Source: Rhodopirellula halodulae
GTDB taxonomy: Bacteria; Planctomycetota; Planctomycetia; Pirellulales; Pirellulaceae
Direction of reading: 5' to 3'
Assembly (NCBI RefSeq): GCF_020966775.1
Contig: NZ_JAJKFV010000009.1
Location: forward strand, 186,001 to 250,000
DNA length: 64,000 nucleotides
The stretch's first letter is position 1. Each line of letters opens with the position of its first letter. The position numbers and the translations under genes were made by a program. Positions 38,352 to 47,196 of the stretch are shown here, in pieces. The notes below the pieces were generated by a model. That model was not told the DNA's origin and made no database searches. It saw nothing but the letters and a program-made list of their open reading frames with translations.

Positions 38352-39128
38352 GTGAGTTCGAGTGACGCTTTGTGCCGAGTGGGGACGCATATTGAGTCTC
38401 GGAGGCACGTGGTTTGGTTTCCGCATGCGGGGGGCGCGACGGCTCCGCTGTTCAAGCAAATGCGGGCTCTATCGGCCAGTCCATCCACGCTGCCAAAGCT
38501 CAATCTTTGGGCGGTTCGACTGGCGGGGCGAGAGTCGCGATTTTCGGAACCACTCGAGACCGAGATGGAGTCGTTGGTCGATACGCTAGCCCAGGATTTA
38601 GAACATCAATTCCAACCTGATGACGAACTCGTTTTGGTAGGACACAGCCTGGGGGCATTGATCGCGTATCGCTTGGCAAGCCGCTTTCTTCCAACAGACG
38701 CCGCCGCTTCGTGCCCGAGAGTGAAAGGCTTGATCGTGATGGGCAGCTCGCCTCCGATGATGTGGACTCAGAATCGAGACTGGTTGGACTGGGACGACGA
38801 TGCTTTTGCGGACGAACTGGATCGGCGTTACGGCGGTTTGCCGGCTGGGTTGAAGGACCATCCCGATGCGCTGACGATGTTTCTGCCCATTGTTCGAGCC
38901 GATCTGAAGTTGGCTCGTGGCGTTGCAGATGCCGACCATCCGGTGTTGTCCGTTCCGATTCGTGCTTTTGCGGGGGCGGACGATCAGGTGGCCAATCGGG
39001 TCAAAATGCAGGGCTGGCAATCGTTGACTCAGGCTGGGTTTTCGTTGCGTGTGTTGCCGGGAGGGCATTTCTTTCCTTTGCCAAACCTGAGCAAAATTCT
39101 GCTGACCGCGGAGTCAATGCTGGGCTGA
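38352..39128 (+). CDS. Type II thioesterase (alpha/beta hydrolase)
   Basis: A 258-residue protein of the GrsT/type II thioesterase family, which frees mis-primed carrier proteins of polyketide and peptide synthases. It has WFPHAGGATAPLFKQ near the N-terminus, the nucleophile Ser99 in GHSLGALIAY, Asp in FAGADDQVANRV, and His in LPGGHFFPLP. It starts with GTG and has no visible synthase neighbour; the only carrier domain in the window is on the acyl-AMP ligase at 22582-24918. The next gene begins about 100 bases on, in the same direction. Confidence 0.85.
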   Translation: MSSSDALCRVGTHIESRRHVVWFPHAGGATAPLFKQMRALSASPSTLPKLNLWAVRLAGRESRFSEPLETEMESLVDTLAQDLEHQFQPDDELVLVGHSLGALIAYRLASRFLPTDAAASCPRVKGLIVMGSSPPMMWTQNRDWLDWDDDAFADELDRRYGGLPAGLKDHPDALTMFLPIVRADLKLARGVADADHPVLSVPIRAFAGADDQVANRVKMQGWQSLTQAGFSLRVLPGGHFFPLPNLSKILLTAESMLG

Positions 39129-39233
39129 GCAGAAGTTTGACGGCCGCGATTGCGTGTGAAACGGTCGGATTGCTCTTGAGGTGCTTGGGGGTGGGATGCG
39201 ATTGTGAAGGGCGATCCGCGAAACGGCGGATCG

Positions 39234-40535
39234 ATGGTTGCCCGTTCATTCCCGCGTTGGTTCGTTCCGCCCGTGACCCAAATCGATCGCTACGTTTTGG
39301 TGCTCTTCCTGCGCACGGTGCTCGTGTGCTTTTTGTCGCTGGCGGGCATCTTCATCGTGTTTCACGCGTTCACGGCGATGGACGATTTGATTGCGCAATC
39401 CAAAGCTGGCGAGCCGTTGCCTCTGGTCCTGGGAAAATTCTACGGGCCGTATCTGTTGCTACTGTTCGACATGACCGGAACGATCATCACGCTGATGGCG
39501 TTCCTGTTCACGGCGGGATGGTTGCGACGCACCGGGGAACTGACCGCCACCTTGTCCGCCGGAGTGTCCCACGGGCGGATCTTGCGACCGATGGTCATGG
39601 CATCGCTGGTGATCATCACCGTTCAATTGGCGAACCGTGAATGGGTGATTCCTCGGTTCCGTGATTCGCTGACGATGAAAGCGAAGAACCTCAGCGGTGA
39701 CACGGAACAAGCCGTCATGCCGACCTATGATCAAGCCGCCGGTATCTTGATCGAAGGCGACCGGATGCGAAGCCTAGCTCGCGTGATCTATCGCCCCAAC
39801 TTTCGCTTGTACAGCGACTACGCCGGTTTTGGGGAAGTCTTGCTGGCCGACGAGGCGATCTGGTGGGACCCAGAAGAAACCAGAGTTTGGTTGCAAGGTG
39901 GAAACGCCGTTTCCCCAGCAGCTACCGAATCAAACACATCAGATGACGAACCGGCAACGGTAGATTGGACGGATCTCACGTCTCGTCAGGGAATGCCCGA
40001 AACAACCGGCTATCTACTGCGTGGCGTGCGTCGACCAGAGGACCTGCGGCGCGTTCCATCGGCGGGGCCTGCGGCGATGGAGCAGTTGATGTTGCTGACG
40101 CCGGCCGACCAGTCTTGGTTAGGACCGGATGAGTGCTTTGTTGTCACCAGTATCGATCCCAACATGCTACAAACGCAGGAGACCGCAACGAAGCTGGCTT
40201 CGGTGTTGGAGTTGTCGGGACGCATCCGCAATCCGGCCGTGCACAGCAGCATGGCGCTGCGAACGCTGACCCACGAGCGAATTGTGCGGGCTCCGTTGGA
40301 CTTCGCTTTGATTCTGTTGGTCTTGCCAATGGTAGTCAATCGGCGTGGTCGGAAGCTGTTTGTGCTAATCGCCTCGGCGGTGGGGCTGGTCATCGGCTTC
40401 TTCGCTTTGAAGACGATCGCAAGTACTCTCGGCGGCAGCACCAATTTGGTGACGCCTGGGGTCGCTGCGTGGATCCCGTTGCTCGTGATCGGGCCACTGG
40501 CCTATTCGCGACTGCGTCATGTCCAAACGGTGTGA
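39234..40535 (+). CDS. LptF/LptG family permease
   Basis: About 433 residues with the layout of LptF/LptG: two hydrophobic segments at the N-terminus (LVLFLRTVLVCFLSLAGIFIVF and YLLLLFDMTGTIITLMAFLF region), a large periplasmic beta-type domain, and three segments at the C-terminus. These are the membrane subunits of the lipopolysaccharide export transporter. Family-like stretches include LRRTGELTATLSAGVS, which lies on the cytoplasmic coupling loop, and NREWVIPRFRDS. Start uncertain: GTG at 39204 or ATG at 39234. No LptB-like ATPase lies nearby, which is common because that gene is elsewhere. Confidence 0.88.
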   Translation: MVARSFPRWFVPPVTQIDRYVLVLFLRTVLVCFLSLAGIFIVFHAFTAMDDLIAQSKAGEPLPLVLGKFYGPYLLLLFDMTGTIITLMAFLFTAGWLRRTGELTATLSAGVSHGRILRPMVMASLVIITVQLANREWVIPRFRDSLTMKAKNLSGDTEQAVMPTYDQAAGILIEGDRMRSLARVIYRPNFRLYSDYAGFGEVLLADEAIWWDPEETRVWLQGGNAVSPAATESNTSDDEPATVDWTDLTSRQGMPETTGYLLRGVRRPEDLRRVPSAGPAAMEQLMLLTPADQSWLGPDECFVVTSIDPNMLQTQETATKLASVLELSGRIRNPAVHSSMALRTLTHERIVRAPLDFALILLVLPMVVNRRGRKLFVLIASAVGLVIGFFALKTIASTLGGSTNLVTPGVAAWIPLLVIGPLAYSRLRHVQTV

Positions 40536-40585
40536 ACGCGGCGTCGTGAACCAGTCGTGATGCTTCCGCCTGGCAGGGATATCGA

Positions 40586-41257
40586 ATGAAGGTCAGCGTG
40601 GTGATTCCGACTTGGAACGAGGCTGGCAATATCGCTGATTGCATTCGGTCCGCGTTGCAATGTGGTGCCTGGGAAGTCATCGTCAGCGACGGAGGCAGTC
40701 AGGATGACACTTTGGCGGTGGTGAGTTCTCTGCAAGAGTCGCGAGTGAAGTTGTTGCGAAGCGATCCCGGTCGCGGGGTGCAACTGCGAATGGGGGCTAG
40801 CCACGCAAGCGGCGAGATGTTGCTGTTCCTGCATGCGGACAATCGATTGCCAAGCGATGCGCTGGAGCAGATCGCGGGGGCGGGGTGGCCAAAGTGGGGC
40901 GGATTCTGGCAGCGAATCGACGCGAAAGGGATTCGGTTTCGATTGTTGGAGTGGGGGAACGCCTATCGCGGGCGGAGCCGCTCGAATTTGTTTGGCGACC
41001 AAGCAATCTTTGTTCAGCGTGGGTTGTACGAAGCGGTCGGCGGTTTCGCGCCGGTGAGTTTGATGGAGGATGTCATGCTCTCGGCCGAGCTTCGGAAGCA
41101 TTCGCCGGCGACTCTGTTGCCTGGTCCGGTCTCGGTGGATGCCAGACGTTGGAAGCAACGCGGTGTGGTGCTTCAGACCTTGCTGAATTGGCGGATTCAG
41201 CGAGCGTTCGCAATGGGCGCTTCACCCGACGAGTTGCGTCAGATTTATGACGGTTGA
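40586..41257 (+). CDS. Family 2 glycosyltransferase (TIGR04283-like)
   Basis: A 223-residue soluble glycosyltransferase with VSVVIPTWNEAGNI, VSDGGSQDDT, a GRGVQLRMGASHASGEMLLFLHAD stretch, and FGDQAIFVQRGLYEAVGGFAPVSLMEDVML, the pattern of the small GT2 enzymes known as TIGR04283 (often near selenium or arsenic genes, which are not seen here). The DxD-type site is HADNRLP. It starts 50 bases after the LptF/LptG gene and may be co-transcribed. Acceptor unknown. Confidence 0.85.
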   Translation: MKVSVVIPTWNEAGNIADCIRSALQCGAWEVIVSDGGSQDDTLAVVSSLQESRVKLLRSDPGRGVQLRMGASHASGEMLLFLHADNRLPSDALEQIAGAGWPKWGGFWQRIDAKGIRFRLLEWGNAYRGRSRSNLFGDQAIFVQRGLYEAVGGFAPVSLMEDVMLSAELRKHSPATLLPGPVSVDARRWKQRGVVLQTLLNWRIQRAFAMGASPDELRQIYDG

Positions 41258-41467
41258 GACGATCGCATGATGACGGCGGCTCGCATGGGGCGTGCGGCTG
41301 GCACCGATCGAGCGAACTTTGACGTGCTCGCAACGCCGAAAGGACACTTTTTGCCTGCTCGATTTGAGCGTCTGTGAGTTTTTGGTGAATGGTTGATAGG
41401 ACGTGGTCCCCTCCGGGGTGCGGTGTCCGCCACATCCGTTCTGAAACACTCACAAGTTGGAAGTCTC

Positions 41468-42367
41468 ATGCCCGTTCTGTTGATGATCAACCTCAAAGGT
41501 GGAGTTGGAAAAACCGCGTCGACGGTTGCGATTGCGGAGACATTGGCGGAGCAGGGCTACAAAACGCTGGTGATCGATGCGGATCACCAAAGCATGGCTG
41601 GCGAGTTGCTTCTTGGCGAGAAACGTATGTTGCAGTGTGAGAAAGGCAAACGCACGTTGCACGATGTGTTCCTGGAAATGTGCAGCGATGATTTCGAGCT
41701 AGCCGACCTTCGCAATTTCATCGCGCAGGACACGTCGAATGTGGAAACGGTTTGTGACTACTTGGACGTGATTCCGTGTTCGTTCCGGATCGATGATTTT
41801 TACAACAACGCCTTTCGATCAAAACGCAAGACGGGATTGTTTGATACCGAACGAGAGTTGTTCGACCACTTGAAGAAGCAAATGCCGGGCGTGAAGGCGT
41901 GGCTGAATCAACTCTACGATTTTGTGATCGTCGATTGTCCGCCCAGCATTGCGATGCAAGTCAAAATGTTCTTGCGAATTGCTGACGGTTGTGTGATTCC
42001 GTCCATTCCCGATCAGTTGTCAGTGCGAGGGTCAGCCAACTTGGTGGATCGTTTGCGTCGCTATCGTGTGGACACGATCGGAACTCTGTGGACGCTCTAT
42101 CGTCAGCAAACGTCCTTGCATCGCATGATGGTCAACGAGCCCTATTCGAAATTGCCGACGCCGTTTGACGCGGTGATCCCCAACGCGACTCAATTGGCAA
42201 CCGCGGTCGATCCACGCGAGTTGGCAACGGTCAAGTCAAACTGCGATGCGAAGTACAGTCGTCAATTCGCGTCTCGCTACCGAGACCTCTGCGGCGAGAT
42301 GATCTCGCGGCTGCGAAATCTGGGCGTGGTTGTCGAAGAGCGACAAGAAGAACTGATCTGCTTGTGA
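41468..42367 (+). CDS. Orphan ParA/MinD-like ATPase
   Basis: A 299-residue ParA-family ATPase with Walker A KGGVGKT at residues 10-16, the A' motif VIDADHQS, and the Walker B region FVIVDCPPS. ATG at 41468 is used, with GGAAG upstream; the frame is open for 25 codons before it. No ParB or centromere-like repeat is next to it, so a role in chromosome or plasmid partition cannot be claimed; many orphan ParA proteins place other cargo. Between Walker A and B there is an extended acidic insertion (about residues 50-130). Confidence 0.85.
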   Translation: MPVLLMINLKGGVGKTASTVAIAETLAEQGYKTLVIDADHQSMAGELLLGEKRMLQCEKGKRTLHDVFLEMCSDDFELADLRNFIAQDTSNVETVCDYLDVIPCSFRIDDFYNNAFRSKRKTGLFDTERELFDHLKKQMPGVKAWLNQLYDFVIVDCPPSIAMQVKMFLRIADGCVIPSIPDQLSVRGSANLVDRLRRYRVDTIGTLWTLYRQQTSLHRMMVNEPYSKLPTPFDAVIPNATQLATAVDPRELATVKSNCDAKYSRQFASRYRDLCGEMISRLRNLGVVVEERQEELICL

Positions 42368-42422
42368 GACCTAGCTGGGAAAGCAAGCTTTCAGGCCTGC
42401 CTGATTTAGCAACGCTTGAACG

Positions 42423-42494
42423 ACAAGTGACGATTTTAAACAAGTGACGATGTGAGCGCTGTGGCACAAGCCGCCCGGTGAGGAACCGGAGGGC
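42423..42494. repeat. Direct repeat ACAAGTGACGAT and adjacent palindrome
   Basis: ACAAGTGACGAT occurs at 42423-42434 and 42440-42451. Immediately after it, CCGGT/ACCGG form a hairpin with flanking GCC/GGC (42473-42494). It lies between two convergent genes, where extragenic palindromes are expected. Confidence 0.55.
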
Positions 42495-42534
42495 TCACGC
42501 CCTACCGTTATGCCATCGGCTGTTCGCGTGACTC

Positions 42535-43596
42535 TTAGAACGGCGGTTCAGCTACTGGCGTGAAATCTTTATTCACGTTGCCTGACAAGTGAATGTCATC
42601 CGGGTCGAGGGTAAGAGCAGGGGAACCGGAGGAGAGATCCAAGTCCTCCAGGTTCACCCAGATGACGTTGGGGCTGGTTGTCAGCTCAAAGAAAAAACGT
42701 CTGGCATCCAGGTTTGCGACGGTGCGGTATTCGGTGTCGTAGATCGTTCCCGGCGTCTTGTAAGGCGCATTGAATGGCACGGAAGCGTTTCGGGCCAGCG
42801 ACAGCGTCGTGGCAATTGCTTCTCGTTCTCCTTCGGGTTTGCGAAGCGTCTTCAAGAAGTAGTGGGCTCGCACAAAACGATCGATCGGATTGACGTTGCC
42901 GGGGAGCGGTGTTTGGCGAGTCGCATTCGCGAAATCCCACTTCTTTAGTTCGAGCAACTGTTGATCGTAGGGCGGATCATTGGTCACCACTTGATGTTCG
43001 GATCCATGATAGATCTTTGGCTGGCCATCGACGTATTCGATGATCGCGGAATCTCCTGATGCATCTTCGATTGCAAAGTGAAGCGACGACTTGAATCCCG
43101 CGTGTTCGACCATGATTGGTTGAACGTCTTTCATTCGCTGCAGAGCTTCTTCGACTGTGGCGGCGTTGTCGAGCAAGTACTGCCCCCACAGGCCCGCCTG
43201 AAGACCGGCCTTTTCAGGGTTTCGCGGCCCGTAGTCGGTGGCGGTTAGGAACAGCAAATGCATCGCGAGTCCCTTTTCGTTCAAGCCATCGACCGATGCC
43301 AGGCCATAAGCAGACACGACTACCGATCCATAGCGAGACGTCCAGGAGAGCGGGTTCTTATCACCGATATCAATCGGTCCAACTCGACCACCATTTCGTT
43401 GCATGCCTCTCGGGAAGACATGCAACTTGGGTTCTGTTGATTCCGCCCAATCCATCGTCCGTCCGGCAACCGTCAGGACACCATTGGTATTCCACAGAAT
43501 GCGAGTGCACGCCATGGCGGTGGAGGCGGACATTGCCAGACCAATCGCCAGGATTGACCACATGGATTCGTGAAAGAAGTGCTGCTGCGCCGCCAT
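42535..43596 (-). CDS. Choloylglycine hydrolase / penicillin acylase family protein, exported
   Basis: A member of the linear amide C-N hydrolase (Ntn) family. The ATG at 43596 has AAGGA upstream and gives a signal peptide of 29 residues ending MSASTAMA, which places the catalytic Cys30 at the start of the mature chain (ACTRILWN). Further motifs are GRTMDW, VSAYGLASVDGLNEKGLAM, HFAIEDASGDSAIIEY, and VTNDPPYDQQL with the conserved Asn. Processing by signal peptidase would expose the nucleophile, as in this family. Relatives cleave bile acid or penicillin amides, or acyl-homoserine lactones; the substrate here is unknown. Confidence 0.9.
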   Translation of the reverse strand: MAAQQHFFHESMWSILAIGLAMSASTAMACTRILWNTNGVLTVAGRTMDWAESTEPKLHVFPRGMQRNGGRVGPIDIGDKNPLSWTSRYGSVVVSAYGLASVDGLNEKGLAMHLLFLTATDYGPRNPEKAGLQAGLWGQYLLDNAATVEEALQRMKDVQPIMVEHAGFKSSLHFAIEDASGDSAIIEYVDGQPKIYHGSEHQVVTNDPPYDQQLLELKKWDFANATRQTPLPGNVNPIDRFVRAHYFLKTLRKPEGEREAIATTLSLARNASVPFNAPYKTPGTIYDTEYRTVANLDARRFFFELTTSPNVIWVNLEDLDLSSGSPALTLDPDDIHLSGNVNKDFTPVAEPPF

Positions 43597-43769
43597 GCAA
43601 CTGGTCCTTGATTTCTTGAAAAGATATCCCTCGAGCAAACAACGCATGGCATTGTCCGGCAGTGAAGAGAGATTGCAAGTCGTGTGACGATTCCCCTTCC
43701 TTGCTGACGCAGCGGATGGGAATGAATGCAGCGATGGTCCGAGGTCTAGCTGATATCGGCTTCGGAGAA

Positions 43770-45251
43770 TCAGGCGATGATTTCGCGGATGGGGCGTACG
43801 GGTTCGACGCCGACCAGTTTTTGATCCAATCCGCCGTAGAAGTACGACAGGTGGTTTGGATCCAAGCCCATTTGATGCAGGATCGTGGCGTGTAGGTTAC
43901 GCACATGCAGTGGGTTTTCGACCGCGGCCGCACCTAGTTCATCGGTGGTTCCGAAACTGACGCCGCCCTTGATGCCGCCGCCGGCCATCCACATGGTGAA
44001 TCCGTAGGCATTGTGGTCGCGACCGCTGCCTTTGGCGTATTCCGCGGTGGGTTGGCGACCAAATTCACCGCCCCAAACGACGAGCGTTTCGTCCAACATG
44101 CCAGTGCGTTTGAGGTCGGCCAGCAGCGCGGCGATCGGTTGATCGGTCGCGCCCGCGTGTTTGTTGTGGTTGATTTCTAAATCGCCGTGGGCGTCCCAGT
44201 TGTCGTCGTTGTGGGCTCCGCCGCTGTACAATTGGATGAAGCGAACACCACGCTGTGCCAGTCGGCGAGCGAGCAAACAACGCTTGCCGAACGCTTCAGT
44301 CTTTGGATTGTCGATGCCGTACATCGAAAGCGTTTCCGCCGTTTCGTCGGACAGGTCGACGGCTTCGGGGGCGGAGGATTGCATTCGGTAGGCGAGTTCG
44401 TAACTGGCAATTCGCGAGGCGAGTGGTTCTTCGCCAACATGCTGTGCCAAGTGGCGACGGTTGGCAACTTGGATGGAATCGATCAGGCGACGTTGCAAAC
44501 CAGGTGGGAAGTCCGACGGTGGGTTCAGGTCCAGGATTGGATTGCCTTCCGTGCGGAACACGGTGCCTTGATAGGTCGCCGGCATGTAACCGCTGGACCA
44601 GTTTTTTGCTCCGCTGATCGGGCCTCCGGTCGGGTCGAGCATGACCACGAAGCCGGGCATGTTTTGGTTTTCGCTGCCCAATCCATAAGTCAACCAAGAA
44701 CCGAGTGCGGGCGAGCCTGACAAGATCTTGCCGCTGTTCATCATCAACATCGCCGAACCGTGAATTGGCGAGTCGGCGGTGAGCGAGTGCAGAAACGCGA
44801 TGTCGTCGACGTGTTTGGCGACGTTGGGGAACAACGTGCTGACCATTTTGCCGCACTCACCATGAGGAGCAAAATCCCAACGAGGCTCCACGATTCGGCC
44901 GCCGGATTTGTGGCCACCGCGGCCGAAGGTTTTGACGTCGACGGTTTTGCCATCCATGCCCTTCATGGCTGGTTTGTGATCGAACGTGTCGATGTGGCTG
45001 GGGCCGCCGTACATGAACAGGAAAATCACCGTCTTGGCTTTGGGAGCGAAGTGCGGTGGTTTGACGGCCATCGGACCCGATGGCATCGTGTTGTCGATCG
45101 CCGAGTTGGCGGATGCTTGTGGCAACAATCCATCGGACGCCAACATCGAACTCAGCGCCGCGGCGCCAAAACCACACCCGGTTTCCCAAACGAATTCGCG
45201 TCGGGTGCGGCCACAGAAATTCCCGGAATGGCTGGATCGATGAGCGGTCAT
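43770..45251 (-). CDS. DUF1501 family protein
   Basis: A 493-residue DUF1501 protein (YGGPSHIDTFDHKPAMKG, GGRIVEPRW, NSGKILSGSPALGSWLTYGLG, GGEFGRQPTAEYAKGSGRDHN, GTTDELGAAAVENPLHVRNLH). The N-terminus has a twin-arginine-like stretch (GRTRREFVWETGCGFGAAALS) after ATG at 45251; longer starts to 45365 add residues without family similarity. Unlike the copy at 13454-14950, no DUF1549/DUF1553 gene is adjacent, so its partner must be elsewhere or absent. Confidence 0.88.
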   Translation of the reverse strand: MTAHRSSHSGNFCGRTRREFVWETGCGFGAAALSSMLASDGLLPQASANSAIDNTMPSGPMAVKPPHFAPKAKTVIFLFMYGGPSHIDTFDHKPAMKGMDGKTVDVKTFGRGGHKSGGRIVEPRWDFAPHGECGKMVSTLFPNVAKHVDDIAFLHSLTADSPIHGSAMLMMNSGKILSGSPALGSWLTYGLGSENQNMPGFVVMLDPTGGPISGAKNWSSGYMPATYQGTVFRTEGNPILDLNPPSDFPPGLQRRLIDSIQVANRRHLAQHVGEEPLASRIASYELAYRMQSSAPEAVDLSDETAETLSMYGIDNPKTEAFGKRCLLARRLAQRGVRFIQLYSGGAHNDDNWDAHGDLEINHNKHAGATDQPIAALLADLKRTGMLDETLVVWGGEFGRQPTAEYAKGSGRDHNAYGFTMWMAGGGIKGGVSFGTTDELGAAAVENPLHVRNLHATILHQMGLDPNHLSYFYGGLDQKLVGVEPVRPIREIIA

Positions 45252-45475
45252 AGCGTCTCTGAGTGAATTCGGTGGGCGAAGAAGGCGGGCACGAAACCAA
45301 AACTCGATGGAGTGACGTTCAATCTTAGTTGGTTTCGCAGTCCTCATTGTAGACGACAAAGGCAAATCGAGGCAATCGATTCGTGAAAAAACGAAATTCG
45401 AGGCGTTCAGAGTCGTTCAGCGGGCAGGTGCGAACGTCGTTGGGCCGCTAAAATTCTGGCAAAATCGTTCGGTCT

Positions 45476-46930
45476 TTGCTGAGTTTGAACCGGTCTACCG
45501 CCCATCCATTGGAACTGAAATTGTCTTCGCACGCGTATTCTTTTGAGTCGAATCCCGCCCCAACCGCATTGGTGAAATACGAGTTGAGTTTGGAAACCGA
45601 GGCTTATCGCTATCGAACGCCGATGAAATTTGGTGGTCGCGTGGTGGAGGACGTGACGGTGCTGACCGCTCGGTGCCGGGCCAGCAATGCGGCGGGGAAA
45701 ACGGCGGACGGAGACTCGATCGGCGTCGGCAGCATGACCATGGGAGTCGCGTGGGCTTGGCCGGATGCGTCCGTTCCCGACGCGACCAAGCTGGAAGCCG
45801 TGTTGGAGATGGCTTCGCGAATGGCGGCGAAGGTGAATGAAATGTCGGGTCAGTCGACCGGGCATCCAATGCAGCTTTGTCTGTCGCTGGCGCAACACCA
45901 CGCCACGATCGCCAAAGAGGTGGAGGACTCGCAAGAACTGAGCGGCCCCATCCCGGATCTAGCGATTTTGCTTGCGTCTTCGCCGGTCGAAGCGGCGTTG
46001 TTCGATGCTCATGGGAAAGCGTCCGGGCAGAGTAGCTATGCGTTGCTTACGAAGGAACATCTGCCTCAGGACTTGGGGCAACTGCTTGGCGATGATCAGT
46101 ACAACAATGTGTGGCTGGATCAAATCATCTCAGCCTACCCCGTCGCGACTTTGCCGCTGTATCACTTGGTCGGAGCCTTGGATCCGTTGACCGAGGAGGA
46201 AGTGGAGACGCCGGTAGGCGACGGGTTGCCGGAAACGCTTGGCGAATGGATCACGCGGAACGAGTTGACGCACCTGAAGATCAAGCTGAACGGCGACGAC
46301 GCGGATTGGGATTTTTGTCGTGTGCGAGACATCAATGCGGTTGCCGATGCGACGGTGGATCGCGGATCGTCGACGGGCAAGCCTTGGTGGTTTTCGCTGG
46401 ATTTCAACGAACGCTGCGAGGATGAGGCTTACGTGTTGACGTTGTTGGATCGGCTGCAAGCTGAATGCCCGGAAGCCTACGAGCGGATTCAATACATCGA
46501 GCAACCCACGCACCGCGATCTGACTCGGCCCGATGCGGTCACGATGCACTTGGCAGCCAAGAAGAAACCCGTGGTGATCGACGAATCACTGACCGGACTT
46601 GAGAGTCTGCGAATGGCGGTGTCGCAAGGCTACAGCGGGATCGCGCTCAAGGCTTGCAAAGGACACGCGGAAGCGTTGTTGCTGGGAGCCGTCGCGGTTC
46701 ACGAGGGGCTGTTTCTGTGTGTGCAAGACCTGACGTGCGTGGGGGCGTCGCTCTTGCACTCGGCGTCTTTGTCCGCACACATTCCTGGTGTTGCCGCGGT
46801 GGAAAGCAACGGCCGGCAGTATTGCCCGGAAGGGAACGCCGAGTGGATGGCGAAGTTCGGCCCCATGTTCGAAGTCCGCGGCGGCAGTGTCCCAACAAGC
46901 TGCTTGGGTGGGCCGGGGTTGGGGTATTAG
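45476..46930 (+). CDS. Enolase-superfamily protein (mandelate racemase / muconate lactonizing type)
   Basis: A 484-residue protein with the full set of superfamily catalytic positions: KIK at 268-270, metal ligands Asp309 (FSLDFN), Glu342 (YIEQP) and Asp369/Glu370 (VIDES), and Lys392 on the far side (ALKACKG). This K-x-K plus K layout is that of muconate lactonizing enzymes, dipeptide epimerases and related racemases. The chain is about 100 residues longer than usual, with the extra part near the N-terminus. No ATG or GTG is available in the expected region; TTG at 45476 is the first start after an in-frame stop at 45449. Substrate unknown. Confidence 0.88.
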   Translation: MLSLNRSTAHPLELKLSSHAYSFESNPAPTALVKYELSLETEAYRYRTPMKFGGRVVEDVTVLTARCRASNAAGKTADGDSIGVGSMTMGVAWAWPDASVPDATKLEAVLEMASRMAAKVNEMSGQSTGHPMQLCLSLAQHHATIAKEVEDSQELSGPIPDLAILLASSPVEAALFDAHGKASGQSSYALLTKEHLPQDLGQLLGDDQYNNVWLDQIISAYPVATLPLYHLVGALDPLTEEEVETPVGDGLPETLGEWITRNELTHLKIKLNGDDADWDFCRVRDINAVADATVDRGSSTGKPWWFSLDFNERCEDEAYVLTLLDRLQAECPEAYERIQYIEQPTHRDLTRPDAVTMHLAAKKKPVVIDESLTGLESLRMAVSQGYSGIALKACKGHAEALLLGAVAVHEGLFLCVQDLTCVGASLLHSASLSAHIPGVAAVESNGRQYCPEGNAEWMAKFGPMFEVRGGSVPTSCLGGPGLGY

Positions 46931-46992
46931 AGTGCGGAGATAGCAGGGCTGAGGGCTGAGAAGTTGACCCCCACGCGAAAGTCGGATGATCC

Positions 46993-47065
46993 GTAGCGAA
47001 ATTCGTCAAGAATTTCGGTTTTGATAGGTCGGGCCAGGTTCGAAAGTCTTGACGACTTTCGCTAC
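46993..47065. repeat. Inverted-repeat element, copy 1
   Basis: Begins GTAGCGAAATTCGTCAAGA and ends with its near-perfect reverse complement (18 of 19), around a 35-base centre that includes GATAGG and GCCAGGTTCG. The structure is like a miniature inverted-repeat element or REP unit. Confidence 0.85.
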
Positions 47066-47102
47066 GACAACCGGGGTGAGATTCGCTGACGATATCCGGA
47101 CG

Positions 47103-47174
47103 GTAGCGAAATTCGTGAAGAATTTCGGAGGGATAGGCAGAGCCAGGTTCGAAAGTCTTGACGACTTTCGCTAC
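47103..47174. repeat. Inverted-repeat element, copy 2
   Basis: Same layout as copy 1, 37 bases downstream in the same orientation; the terminal arms match at 17 of 19 positions and the centre again has GATAGG and GCCAGGTTCG. Confidence 0.85.
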
Positions 47175-47196
47175 GGTTGGAATGGCCGGTTGGTCT

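Larger units (their letters stand above)
46931..47196. other. Intergenic region with two inverted-repeat elements
   Basis: The gap between two convergent genes holds two copies of a 73-base element with inverted ends (see the two repeat entries) and no gene. Confidence 0.7.
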
